From: Tetramitus jugosus | Taxonomy: Eukaryota > Heterolobosea > Eutetramitea > Acrasida > Vahlkampfiidae | Length of the DNA stretch: 64,000 nucleotides | Assembly (NCBI GenBank): GCA_937625935.1 | Contig: OW569348.1 | Coordinates: 1-64,000, forward strand | Reading direction: 5' to 3' | The notes under the pieces: generated by a model | What the model was told of the DNA's origin: nothing | Database searches by the model: none | The model's input: only the letters and a program-made list of their open reading frames with translations | Shown here: piece by piece, positions 10,575 through 19,426 of the stretch | Layout: the number at the start of each line of letters is the position of its first letter | How positions within the stretch are numbered: position 1 is the first letter of the stretch | Position numbers and translations under genes: made by a program

Positions 10575-10812
10575 CACAGACACTGACTAAACCTGAAGTT
10601 AGTGCATTTGTCACCAAACCCTTGGAACGATAGTTTGCATGGACTGTAGAAATGAGCGTATCAGAACATGATCCTAACATGGTATTCTGCTCCACTTCCC
10701 CTTTCTTAACCGAGGACTCTTTGGATGAACTCTTCTTGATGGTAAGAGAATTGCTTATTCAGATATTCCTCAGAATCAGAATTTTCTCATTAAGTAAAGC
10801 TCAATCACATGG

Positions 10813-13251
10813 TCAAAATTCACTGCGAGATTCTGTCCCCTTACTGTCTGATAAGACAAGACGAACGAGGTTGCCAAGTCTCCAAAAGTTGTGTATTTCT
10901 CTTTCCTTATCCCTGCTCGGATTGAACATCTTTGGACAAAAGAGGTCGACCTCCATGTGCTCTTTGGGATTTCTGAATCCGTTCTGGTGTCCTTCATATG
11001 TCTTCACTATAGAATGCACAAGTATGCAATCAATGCCATCGAGTTGGAGCGAATATTTGGTCGCTGTTTCATGTCGAATGATAGGCAAGGGTATTCCTTT
11101 GCCTTGTTGATTCAAATGAATAGTATCTCCATGTTGTGAAATGAGAGGACTGACCTTAAGCAAGTTGTTCAAATCTTCGTATTCTGATGTACCATCCACA
11201 GGCACAATTCTCTTGGAGAGCAAATAGAAACGAGCATCTAATTCATTTTCAGGACCAACCAAAGAAGCACTAAACCACCTGTCGGATGCACAATTCGCTT
11301 TGATGGGCTTCAACGTGTTTGCATCGATTTTGACGACAATCTCAAGGTCCTTGTAGTGGCTGCGAGAAACAAAGCAGAAGGGAAGAGAAAAAGTAGACCT
11401 TTCCTTCACTTTCTTCCCCTTGCCCAACAGAATCAGTCTCTCCACATCTCCTTCCGAATTAATAAATGTACCAAAGGAATCTCTTATTTTCTTATGATGC
11501 TGCTTTGTGCAACTGAAAGTAGTGGTGTTTGTCTTAGTAATTGCTGATCTTCTGAACCCACCTCGCTCGGAATCAAATGGATTATTTTGTTTCTCTGTAG
11601 GGCGGACAACACTATCAAAGGATGAAGCTGGAATGGTTTTCTTCGATCGACTGACTAAATCAAGAAAAGTGTATAGAGGAATATACCTATTCAGGAGACT
11701 AGTATCCACATGGATCAGATAGTATCCTCCAAATCGAATCACCGCTTTCCATTTGTATTCTTCAGATCGACGATGCGCGACTAAACTCAGCTGTCTCTTA
11801 ATGGCATAATAGAATGAGGAGTAGTGAATGGAAAGGTCTTCAACACTGTCAAGAACACATCTATACTTTGGTTGTAAGGCATGTGTATGATGAGAATAGT
11901 TTCCAACAAAAGGTTTGAGACACACCTTCTGAACAGAGCTAGTGGCTCCACAGAATATCAACAAGGGAGATCCTTCGATAAATCGATGAAATGACTGAGA
12001 TGGATTTTGAGAATTGAAGTAACATAGATCTCTCACTAGTTTATGAACCTCAGTAAACTGTTTCGGCGTCGCCTCCACATCCAATGAAAATCTCGCTCCT
12101 TCCCTTCGAATATCTACCCGGGCACCCGTTTCCGTTCTAAAGAAATTAGAAAATGTTTCTTCGGATCCACATATCAATGCAGTTTCTCTCTTTCCTAGCA
12201 GAATAGATCTTGAGACGGGTGTGCTGTCATTTTTCATGATCAACATTAACTGAATATCTTTTGATAGAACAAGACTATAATAGGCAGATAGCATATTGGA
12301 CTCAAATTCAAACGTTTTGAAAGTATGGACGCGATTTCCAATAACAGTAGTTTCGTCTTCGCCATGGCAACTATAATACCTCAAAAAATTCAAGAAACAT
12401 TGAACTTCAACATCACAAGAGAGCTCATCAATGTTCACTTGGTGTATGAAAGTACAATATTCCTCTATTCCCGTTTCTTCACAGTTCTCAACTTCCTTGA
12501 GTACATTATGTTTTAAACAATAGCTAATGAATAACCATATGAGCTCTGATGTAGGTAACACTTGTGCATCGCATCCAACCAAACCCATATTGCGAGCCCA
12601 TGTCGTAAGTAAGAGAAGCAATGCATACATGATCGGCTTTTGCTTGATGTAAGCTCTCAGAAGATAAGTCTTATAAATCCCACTAGCTGAAGCGCATATG
12701 TCGATAGAAACATGATTACACCTTGCCTTAATTATGGGAACAGTAGCGATAACAATGCTAGAAGGTATATTCCTTGAGTCAAATATGCTTTTCTGGTGCT
12801 GTAGAGTATCGAGCGGAGTGCCTTTTTGATGCACCAAGGCTAAGTCAATGTCAGATTCATACAGGTCTTGAAGCAAGACAGCAAATGAACCATGAATGAT
12901 ATACGGTTCACAAGCTGAAAGTAAACGGTCTACTTGTTCTTTTTTTTGAAACAAACATCCAATCTGCTTTTCCCTTTCTTCAACAAAATACCGCTTCAGT
13001 TTCTGCTCCAATAGTGCACTGATTTGTATTGGTTGACTTTCTGGAAGTAATTTGGTCCAAAAATGATTTCCAATCCAAGCAAAACCAAAATATTGAGAAT
13101 TATGACTCTGATAAACAGTGTTGTACCAAGCAACAGCTTTTCGTTGCCTTTCAACTTCATTATTCACACCTCCATAAAAGTAATCTCTAAATGCAGAAAG
13201 TAGTTCATTATATCCAAGAATTGCGGGATTGGATGACTGGAAAGGATTTCC
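10813..13251 (-). CDS. RdRP C-terminus fused to Cid12/TUT-like nucleotidyltransferase (5' broken)
   Basis: This is an 812-residue open frame with no ATG until well past its catalytic motifs (first internal Met about residue 208), so it does not look like an independent gene. Its beginning, ERQRKAVAWYNTVYQ and FGFAWIGNHFWTKL, matches the extreme C terminus of eukaryotic RNA-dependent RNA polymerases (the K-A-x-A-W-Y and F-x-W-I blocks). A template-independent nucleotidyltransferase follows: HGSFAVLLQ, ESDIDLAL (paired acidic residues), VSIDIC (third acid) and a PAP-associated helical region ending PTSELIWLFISY. Further on, ETGARVDIRREG looks KH-like. The remaining 350 residues, including WKAVIRFGGYYLIHVD, are unrecognised. 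On the family pattern this would add untemplated nucleotides in an RNA-silencing complex. The first codons up to about 13217 overlap the opposite-strand RdRP piece and are probably not native. Confidence 0.8.
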   Translation of the reverse strand, partial: GNPFQSSNPAILGYNELLSAFRDYFYGGVNNEVERQRKAVAWYNTVYQSHNSQYFGFAWIGNHFWTKLLPESQPIQISALLEQKLKRYFVEEREKQIGCLFQKKEQVDRLLSACEPYIIHGSFAVLLQDLYESDIDLALVHQKGTPLDTLQHQKSIFDSRNIPSSIVIATVPIIKARCNHVSIDICASASGIYKTYLLRAYIKQKPIMYALLLLLTTWARNMGLVGCDAQVLPTSELIWLFISYCLKHNVLKEVENCEETGIEEYCTFIHQVNIDELSCDVEVQCFLNFLRYYSCHGEDETTVIGNRVHTFKTFEFESNMLSAYYSLVLSKDIQLMLIMKNDSTPVSRSILLGKRETALICGSEETFSNFFRTETGARVDIRREGARFSLDVEATPKQFTEVHKLVRDLCYFNSQNPSQSFHRFIEGSPLLIFCGATSSVQKVCLKPFVGNYSHHTHALQPKYRCVLDSVEDLSIHYSSFYYAIKRQLSLVAHRRSEEYKWKAVIRFGGYYLIHVDTSLLNRYIPLYTFLDLVSRSKKTIPASSFDSVVRPTEKQNNPFDSERGGFRRSAITKTNTTTFSCTKQHHKKIRDSFGTFINSEGDVERLILLGKGKKVKERSTFSLPFCFVSRSHYKDLEIVVKIDANTLKPIKANCASDRWFSASLVGPENELDARFYLLSKRIVPVDGTSEYEDLNNLLKVSPLISQHGDTIHLNQQGKGIPLPIIRHETATKYSLQLDGIDCILVHSIVKTYEGHQNGFRNPKEHMEVDLFCPKMFNPSRDKEREIHNFWRLGNLVRLVLSDSKGTESRSEF

Positions 13252-13522
13252 TCACTTTATGAAGAATAAGGAGGACAATGGATATCATTCAGAGAGTATT
13301 CTGGGACAATTGTTCGATAGGTGTAAATATATCGAGTCATTCCGAGTTCCTATTGTACGATCACACAATTCACTAAATGTTGAGGGTTATCAATCATACA
13401 TGAAAGAAGCTGAGGAATATTTTGTATTGTACAAACACCGAATGGAGAGTCTCTTGCAAGTTTATGAAAACACAACTGAAGAAGACCTTTGGATCAGTTC
13501 TTTTCGACCACTCGATTCTTAA
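13184..13522 (+). other. Inverted RdRP segment on the opposite strand
   Basis: A plus-strand frame (open from 13184, ending at TAA 13520-13522) reads DDWKGFPHFMKNKEDNGYHSES and then ILGQLFDR. This is the block that normally follows the DxDGD active site and K-T-G motif of eukaryotic RdRPs. Later, TTEEDLWISSF resembles the next conserved acidic segment. This piece is missing from the minus-strand polymerase frame, which stops at 13494 soon after its K-T-G motif. The heptamer AAGAATT at 13216-13222 is inverted at 13521-13527. Flipping the interval between them joins the minus-strand frame (residue Ile1450) in frame to this one. The other junction would still need a one-base shift. It is not an independent gene. 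Confidence 0.8.
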
Positions 13523-16500
13523 TTCTTTGACTTAGAACAATTTTCTCACCAGTTTTGATTGAATCAACTGCGCTAGAGAATAATCTTGCCAACTCAATAC
13601 AGTCAGCATCCAAAGCTCGTTGGGAACTAAAGTCCATAATGGCCGTGTGTAAATTAGCTATAGTACCCAATGTTTCATTGGATAAACCTTGTACCAAATG
13701 TTCTGCTTTGCTTTTGGAATGACCAACTTGTGTACCGACTTCGTATTCCATTGGAGGATACTCTGAAAAACAAAGTAAATCTTCGTCGTAAAACACTGAA
13801 TACTCATCTCCATCATAGTCAGATCCTGAACACATATTAGAAATGGGTCTATCTCCCTTGGTGCTAAAAACAATCACGTCCTTAACTTCATGAAGACCCG
13901 GGACATCAACCAATTCAACCTTGCGAATATCACCTGGATGGAGATGAGGACTCTTGCAAACAAATGCATGAGTGACTAAAGGATGCTGATCTGTTGAAGA
14001 AGAAAAGAAAAGTTGGTTTGGTTCCAATAATCCTAAGTGATCTGGGACACCCTTGGACATCAGACTTCTTTTGACTAAAATTCGGGCTTTGCTTCGTAAA
14101 TCTGAAACTTGAATGTTAAATATCGCAATTAGTATTTTCTGCACAAAGGGATCACACAAATTGATGTTGCGTGTTGAAATGGAATCGGGGCAAAAAGAGC
14201 TAATAGCTCGAGCTGCAGCATCAGGTTGATAGAACATCTCTTCAAAATCTAATAATTGTTCATTCAGTAAACGCAGGAATGTTGTATCAGGAATGCCCAA
14301 GGTAGATAGTAATCCGATGAGTTGTTGATTCATATGGGCAACTCTGTGACGAGAGTATCCCACAACCCTTATCTGCATGCTCGAACTCTCAAATTTTTTC
14401 ATGCTGGGTCGATACTTGTAATCAACATTGATATCAGCTTTCGTAATCATTCCTTTATGTCCAGCAAAGCGAATTTGAAACGCAGATGGTTTGGAACCGA
14501 GATGACATGCACTCGCTAATTCTGTGCATAATGAAGAAGACATGAGTCCAGCACCATCAGTAAAGTTATAGCAGTCCTTAGTAATATCACCCATCTCATG
14601 CACAGAATCTATTTTAACAGTAGCAACATGGGGAGTGAGTAACAGCCCCTGGTATGCCACTAGTTTAGAAATTGTCTTAATCGTTGAGAAGTCGCCCAAA
14701 GAGCATAAAACTTCTTCTACAGTCTTTCTACTCTGTTCGACATTCCAAAACCATGCATTTCCTTTTCTGAGCTGACTGGGAGTTCCTGCCAGGAAGTGAA
14801 AACGGCTTCCACAAATATCTAGTCCCTCTTCGAAATATTTCTGTAACACAGATTCATTTCTGGGATCATTAGTGAACTTACTCTCTTGATCTTCATCTCG
14901 GAAGTTAACGATCAAGAGATAATCAGAACCATACATTTCAGTGATAGCATTGAATCGCAAGAGTTCTGGTGGATAACATAACACTTGCTTCGGAGTAACT
15001 AACACGCGTCTAACAAACAATAACTGTTCGTAACTATCAATAGTCTCAGAAACAACCTCCCTGAGAGCTTGCGTAGGAGAAATTTCGATATCTCTTCGCA
15101 TTCTTGCTATCATTGATTGACACAACTTGGGATGAATTTCAGGTGGGAGTTGTCTCAGGAAATCAGTTGTTACTCTCATGTCAGAGTTCAAGGGACATAG
15201 AGTCAGTAAGCTCTCTACAAAATATCTCTTCTCAAACCCTAGACCATGTAGTTCCTGTGGCTCGCTATACACATCATCAATTCGCTCAACCTTAATGAAT
15301 TGAACTTTTAGAGCACTACTAGTAATGAAACTACAAAAGTCGAGCACAGACTCCAAATCTTCCTTGCAAAATTTCAGTTCAAGCACACTGCTATTTATAA
15401 TTTTAGAAGATAGAGGACGTCGTGTCATACACAAGTATAATCTAATCTCCTCTAAATTAGTGATATCTACCTTAATCCAATGAGTAATATCTTTCCAATA
15501 AATCTGGACATCTTGTCCCATATTTAAGATAAAGCTGGTTTTTTCGGCAGATATAGCGTAGAGTCCATTTTCTTGCTCTCTCCATCGAAATTTATTCGGC
15601 TCAACAAAAGCTCCCTGACATAACCGAACAAAGTTGAGGGATTTGACCGACATCGTATTGTTCGTCCATAAGATAGGTAGTACGCCTATCTTGATATCGC
15701 AACATATTCGATAAAAGAGCTCCACTGTTGTATCATACATTCCCTCTAGGATATACAATTGTTTTCCAGAAGGTAAACTGGTTTTTAGTGTTAATTTTAA
15801 ACCTTTCTCTATTGGTGATAAAACTTCACAACTATGTGATTGAATAATTTCAAGAGAAATGGCGCATCTATTGAGTATTGGCTTTGGCTGAAACTTGTCA
15901 ATAGAATCTCGAATTAATGATAACTCAGATGACTTCCTCAATCTCTCTACAATCCTATTCATTGCACCTTCATCTTCAAGATAACAAGGTGGTGCATGAG
16001 AATTCGATATGAGAATAAACTGACTGTTCACACTCCTTGCTCTTCCTCTCAATTGTATGAATGACCTCAAAGATAATCGATGATTATCGAACAAGAATAC
16101 GGCGGAACATTTGGAAACATCAAGGCCTTCTTCGATCACACTGGTTGAAATAAGTAATAGGTGATGTCCCGTTCGAAAGTCTGATAGAATTCTTTGTTGA
16201 TCATCCTCCCATGTCATTCCATCAGAGCCATTATGTCCAAACAAAATATTAGGGAACAAAAAATCGCTCAAGTCCTTCTCAGCCCTAAGCAGCTGAAGCA
16301 AAGCTCTACCTGCAATCCTTGTGGTAACAAATATTAATATTCTCTCATCGCGTATTGAATCAAAATGATTCTCTATAAACGTTCGTAGTTCTTGCATTAA
16401 CGCCTCTACTTTTGGAGACTTTTCATTTGGTACATCTTCAAGGAGCTCTTGTGTTTTCATCAATAACTCTGCATCTCCATAAACTCGCATTAGATCGAGC

Positions 16501-17870
16501 ATGACCTCTTTCGACATTTGTGTACCAGCTATTTCAATGAGCTGCAGAGTACTATGTACACATGTTAGTATATCCTCCAGCCCATTCAGTTGCTGTTGAT
16601 AGAACTTCTTTAGAAATCTTAGATATCCAATTTGACAAAAATCTTCATAGGTATGACTATAGCATGGTATTTTCTTCGTCAAAATGGATGTAAAAATAAA
16701 ACTACATTTCTCTTTCAACCTTACTTGATTACTTGTCTCAGCACATGAAATACATCTCAGCAAAGGTTGATCCTTGATAAATGTAACAAAAGAGTCTCTC
16801 TCATGATATGGATAGCGAAAAACACCTCGAAACCTTCGCATTAGATCACAACAATACGAAGCATCCATATCTCCACCAGATGATGGGGATGCTGTCAATC
16901 CCAACAGCATTGGTCTATTCAAACAGGTTTCCACATAGTCCTTAATGATTCGAGCGTATGGATGATCATTCTTTGCATGATGGGCCTCGTCGAATACAAT
17001 AATACTTGCGTGACCCAAACTAAATCGCTGATAACATAACCAATTGTCTAGTAGAAAACCCCCGGTGGTGACTATCACATTGAACTTACACTCCAATACA
17101 TCTTTTGTAATACTCTCTCTCTGTTGTGCGTTCTGACTTGTCCAAGATTGACTACACAACTCAAGCACATGTAGTCCGGTCTCGTTATAAATGTATTCAC
17201 TCTGCTGATAAACAAGAGGAATTGTTGGTACCAAAAATAATGCAATCTTTGTTGGATTCAGCTCAACCATACGCTTGATCGCCAAAATACCCACTAACGT
17301 CTTTCCTGCTCCTGTTGGTAACACTATGATAGAATTTTCTTGCATACTTTCAATAAATAACTCCATTTGATAGCGAGTAGGGATTGTGTTGTTCAATGCA
17401 GGCGGAATAAGATCCCTCTCACATCGAGGTAATTGAACGGCGACTGATTTTGCCTTCATAAGAATTGCTGGTGCTTCAACTGACTCCTGCTGAGATCTCC
17501 CGATGGGGAAAGTGTTCCATTTGAATGTCATCAAATGTTGGCAAGAATCCATCAGAGCTTTAGCGCTTTTGACCTTCAATGAATAGGATGACAGTGTTAT
17601 TCCTTTTTCCACATCGAAGCATAGCAACAGCGAAGAATCAGGACCATCCTTCGACATTGGGCCAAGTTTACGATCACACTGTGAACAATGAATCCAGAAG
17701 GGCAAAAAATTGTTCTTTCCCTCCTTCTTCGAGACCCCTCCTGACTCCAACAATTTTTCTTGACAATGTGGATGGGGAATGAGATGCACACCACCATTTC
17801 CCTTCTCGAAGAAGCAAAGGTCTTGCTCTCGACCGAGAACTGCATCACACTGTTGACATTTGAAACTCAT
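13494..17870 (-). CDS. Helicase-RNA-dependent RNA polymerase fusion (3' broken)
   Basis: A 1458-residue frame from the ATG at 17870. Residues 1-95 hold a zinc-like module (C5-x2-C8, C62-x2-C65, then KLGPM and LLLCFDVEKGITL) that resembles the RIG-I-like regulatory domain. Residues about 165-620 are a Dicer/RIG-I-type DExH helicase: PTGAGKT (185-191), DEAH (294-297), LTASPS, STSVIEEGLDV and QLRGRARS (607-613). Residues about 690-1458 are a eukaryotic RdRP (RDR/QDE-1 type) with VTPKQVL, DICGSRFHFLAGTPSQLR, FTDGAGLMS, QIRFAGHKG, YRPSMKKF, HPGDIR and the metal-binding SGSDYDGDEY (D1351, D1353, D1355). Dicer-like helicase-RdRP fusions are known in Dictyostelium. The frame ends eight codons after the inferred breakpoint, before conserved C-terminal blocks found elsewhere in this locus. 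Substrate would be single-stranded RNA copied to dsRNA for silencing. Confidence 0.9.
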   Translation of the reverse strand: MSFKCQQCDAVLGREQDLCFFEKGNGGVHLIPHPHCQEKLLESGGVSKKEGKNNFLPFWIHCSQCDRKLGPMSKDGPDSSLLLCFDVEKGITLSSYSLKVKSAKALMDSCQHLMTFKWNTFPIGRSQQESVEAPAILMKAKSVAVQLPRCERDLIPPALNNTIPTRYQMELFIESMQENSIIVLPTGAGKTLVGILAIKRMVELNPTKIALFLVPTIPLVYQQSEYIYNETGLHVLELCSQSWTSQNAQQRESITKDVLECKFNVIVTTGGFLLDNWLCYQRFSLGHASIIVFDEAHHAKNDHPYARIIKDYVETCLNRPMLLGLTASPSSGGDMDASYCCDLMRRFRGVFRYPYHERDSFVTFIKDQPLLRCISCAETSNQVRLKEKCSFIFTSILTKKIPCYSHTYEDFCQIGYLRFLKKFYQQQLNGLEDILTCVHSTLQLIEIAGTQMSKEVMLDLMRVYGDAELLMKTQELLEDVPNEKSPKVEALMQELRTFIENHFDSIRDERILIFVTTRIAGRALLQLLRAEKDLSDFLFPNILFGHNGSDGMTWEDDQQRILSDFRTGHHLLLISTSVIEEGLDVSKCSAVFLFDNHRLSLRSFIQLRGRARSVNSQFILISNSHAPPCYLEDEGAMNRIVERLRKSSELSLIRDSIDKFQPKPILNRCAISLEIIQSHSCEVLSPIEKGLKLTLKTSLPSGKQLYILEGMYDTTVELFYRICCDIKIGVLPILWTNNTMSVKSLNFVRLCQGAFVEPNKFRWREQENGLYAISAEKTSFILNMGQDVQIYWKDITHWIKVDITNLEEIRLYLCMTRRPLSSKIINSSVLELKFCKEDLESVLDFCSFITSSALKVQFIKVERIDDVYSEPQELHGLGFEKRYFVESLLTLCPLNSDMRVTTDFLRQLPPEIHPKLCQSMIARMRRDIEISPTQALREVVSETIDSYEQLLFVRRVLVTPKQVLCYPPELLRFNAITEMYGSDYLLIVNFRDEDQESKFTNDPRNESVLQKYFEEGLDICGSRFHFLAGTPSQLRKGNAWFWNVEQSRKTVEEVLCSLGDFSTIKTISKLVAYQGLLLTPHVATVKIDSVHEMGDITKDCYNFTDGAGLMSSSLCTELASACHLGSKPSAFQIRFAGHKGMITKADINVDYKYRPSMKKFESSSMQIRVVGYSRHRVAHMNQQLIGLLSTLGIPDTTFLRLLNEQLLDFEEMFYQPDAAARAISSFCPDSISTRNINLCDPFVQKILIAIFNIQVSDLRSKARILVKRSLMSKGVPDHLGLLEPNQLFFSSSTDQHPLVTHAFVCKSPHLHPGDIRKVELVDVPGLHEVKDVIVFSTKGDRPISNMCSGSDYDGDEYSVFYDEDLLCFSEYPPMEYEVGTQVGHSKSKAEHLVQGLSNETLGTIANLHTAIMDFSSQRALDADCIELARLFSSAVDSIKTGEKIVLSQRIKNRVVEKN

Positions 17871-18048
17871 CTCTGCGAACCTTTTTTTCTTGCAGAGAAA
17901 GATGGAGTTTTGACATGGAGAAACGTGAGTGTTTCAAGATGTCACCTCCTTCGAATTTTGAAGGAGGGGCAACTATTAATAACATCAGGCTGATTTGTTG
18001 TGGATTTCACAAAAAATCTGATTTGTTCGGGGAAATTAACAAAAGACA
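17871..18048. promoter_or_regulatory. Divergent promoter region
   Basis: This is 178 bp between the start codons of the helicase-RdRP frame (minus) and the amidase gene (plus). It must contain the upstream sequences of both. No classical TATA box is obvious. The call rests only on gene arrangement. Confidence 0.4.
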
Positions 18049-18951
18049 ATGTCACAACAGGAACGTAAAGTAAAGATTGCCCTAGTTCAGGACAGCTGGC
18101 ACGAGAACCCTGAAGTGCACAAGTCATCTCTCCGCTCCAAGATATTGGAGGCCGCCCAAAAAGGTGCTCAACTCGTCCTGTTGCAAGAATTGACTCTGCA
18201 CAGATATTTTGGAGATTGTGAGAAGGGTGATGAACAGGTGCTTGCTCTGGCTGAGGAGATGTACACTGGCCCAACAAGTGTCTTTTGTTCACAGGTTGCT
18301 CGTGAGGCCAACTGCTATCTCGTTGGAAGTATCTTTGAGAAAAAGGTTTCCGCGGCAGATGGCACCGTGTCCAACTATTATAACACTGCCATTGTGTTCA
18401 ATGGAAATGGAGATTTGCAATTTTTCACAAGAAAGCAGCATATCCCCTCGGGAACAGGGTACAATGAAACCTTTTTCTTTGAATCAGGTGATTCAGACTA
18501 CCCTGTCCATGATCTCGGATTCATCAAACTTGCCACACCAACTTGTTATGATCAATGGTTCCCAGAACTTGCCAGAATATATGCATTGAAGGGTGCTGAA
18601 CTCATCATTTACCCAACTGCTATTGGTTCTGAGCCAAACTTTAAGGACTTTGACTCCAGCACAATGTGGAAGCACATTATAAGCTCTCATGCAATTGCCA
18701 ATGGTGTGTTTGTCGCTGCTATCAACAGAGTAGGATTCGAAGGTTTGATCACCTTTTATGGTAACTCTTTTGTTTGTGACCCAACAGGAAAAGACATTGT
18801 CCATGCTTCACGTGATCAACCTGAAGTGTTAGTTGCTGAATTAGACTTTAAGGTCTTTGAGTTCTGGCGTGGATTGTTTCCTCTATTGAAGCAAAGACAA
18901 CCAGAAACCTATAAAGTTTTGTGCGAGCCAAGAAGCGAAAGCCTCGAGTAG
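18049..18951 (+). CDS. N-carbamoylputrescine amidase-like nitrilase
   Basis: A 300-residue nitrilase-superfamily hydrolase. The three catalytic positions are visible: Glu in LLQELTLHRYF, Lys in FTRKQHIPSGTGYNETFFF and Cys in TPTCYDQWFPE. The CYDQWFPE block and the HIP motif are characteristic of N-carbamoylputrescine amidases, which hydrolyse N-carbamoylputrescine to putrescine, CO2 and ammonia in the arginine-decarboxylase polyamine route. The length matches the family (about 290-300). It has no signal peptide and is probably cytosolic. The ATG is preceded by A-rich sequence. Other nitrilase-branch amidases are possible, but the family assignment is strong. It is the first intact housekeeping gene inward of the subtelomeric debris. 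Confidence 0.85.
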   Translation: MSQQERKVKIALVQDSWHENPEVHKSSLRSKILEAAQKGAQLVLLQELTLHRYFGDCEKGDEQVLALAEEMYTGPTSVFCSQVAREANCYLVGSIFEKKVSAADGTVSNYYNTAIVFNGNGDLQFFTRKQHIPSGTGYNETFFFESGDSDYPVHDLGFIKLATPTCYDQWFPELARIYALKGAELIIYPTAIGSEPNFKDFDSSTMWKHIISSHAIANGVFVAAINRVGFEGLITFYGNSFVCDPTGKDIVHASRDQPEVLVAELDFKVFEFWRGLFPLLKQRQPETYKVLCEPRSESLE

Positions 18952-19034
18952 ACTCCCACGTTGATGTGCTTTCAGTCATGGAATAAAATATCCACTGCCT
19001 CTCACAACCTCACACAAAAAACAATCAAAGATCA

Positions 19035-19387
19035 ATGATTAGCGCGTTCTTTGGTAAGAGTTGGTTGTTGCTTGCTTCGTTGGGCGTGGTCAGACTCATT
19101 AAAGATCATCTCACCACTGATCCATCTGCTGTCGCAAACAAAGCAAACGAAGAAAATCTAAAGCAGAACATTGAGCATGTTTCTTCTGCCAATGAAGATC
19201 CTCACAAGTTGATCTCGACAATCAGATACACCGGTAACGAATTGTAAGTTTTAATATGTGCAACACGCTTGTTTGTTGCCCTAAGCTAACTCTCCTTTTG
19301 TGTTATTACACACTTGACAGAAAGGAACCTGTCATGCCAACCGGTGTTCGATGTTTTTCAGGTGCTCTCTATGCTTCAAAACTTTGA
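19035..19387 (+). CDS. Small hydrophobic-N-terminus protein, one intron
   Basis: Two exons (19035-19243 and 19321-19387) give 91 residues. The intron (19244-19320, 77 nt) starts GTAAGT, has CTAAC about 30 nt before its end and a pyrimidine tract, and ends ACAG. Without splicing the frame would stop at TAA within the donor. The N terminus (SAFFGKSWLLLASLGVVRLI) could be a membrane segment or mitochondrial anchor; the rest is polar and acidic. I do not recognise a family. The gene is compact and sits between the amidase and a convergent coiled-coil gene. Confidence 0.6.
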
Positions 19388-19426
19388 GCTACTTTTCAAA
19401 GTAGAATTCTCACTGGGTGATAACAG

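Noticed and set aside
10652-11139. Plus-strand frames of 152 and 82 codons
   Set aside because: They lie opposite the well-supported nucleotidyltransferase C-terminal coding region and have no family resemblance.
13217-13251. Native N-terminal residues for the nucleotidyltransferase frame upstream of the RdRP tail
   Set aside because: These codons are the complement of the opposite-strand DDWKGFPHF block, which matches the family; both cannot be native.
13494-17870. Calling the gene Dicer
   Set aside because: The helicase is Dicer-like, but there are no RNase III or PAZ domains; an RdRP with a DYDGD site follows instead.
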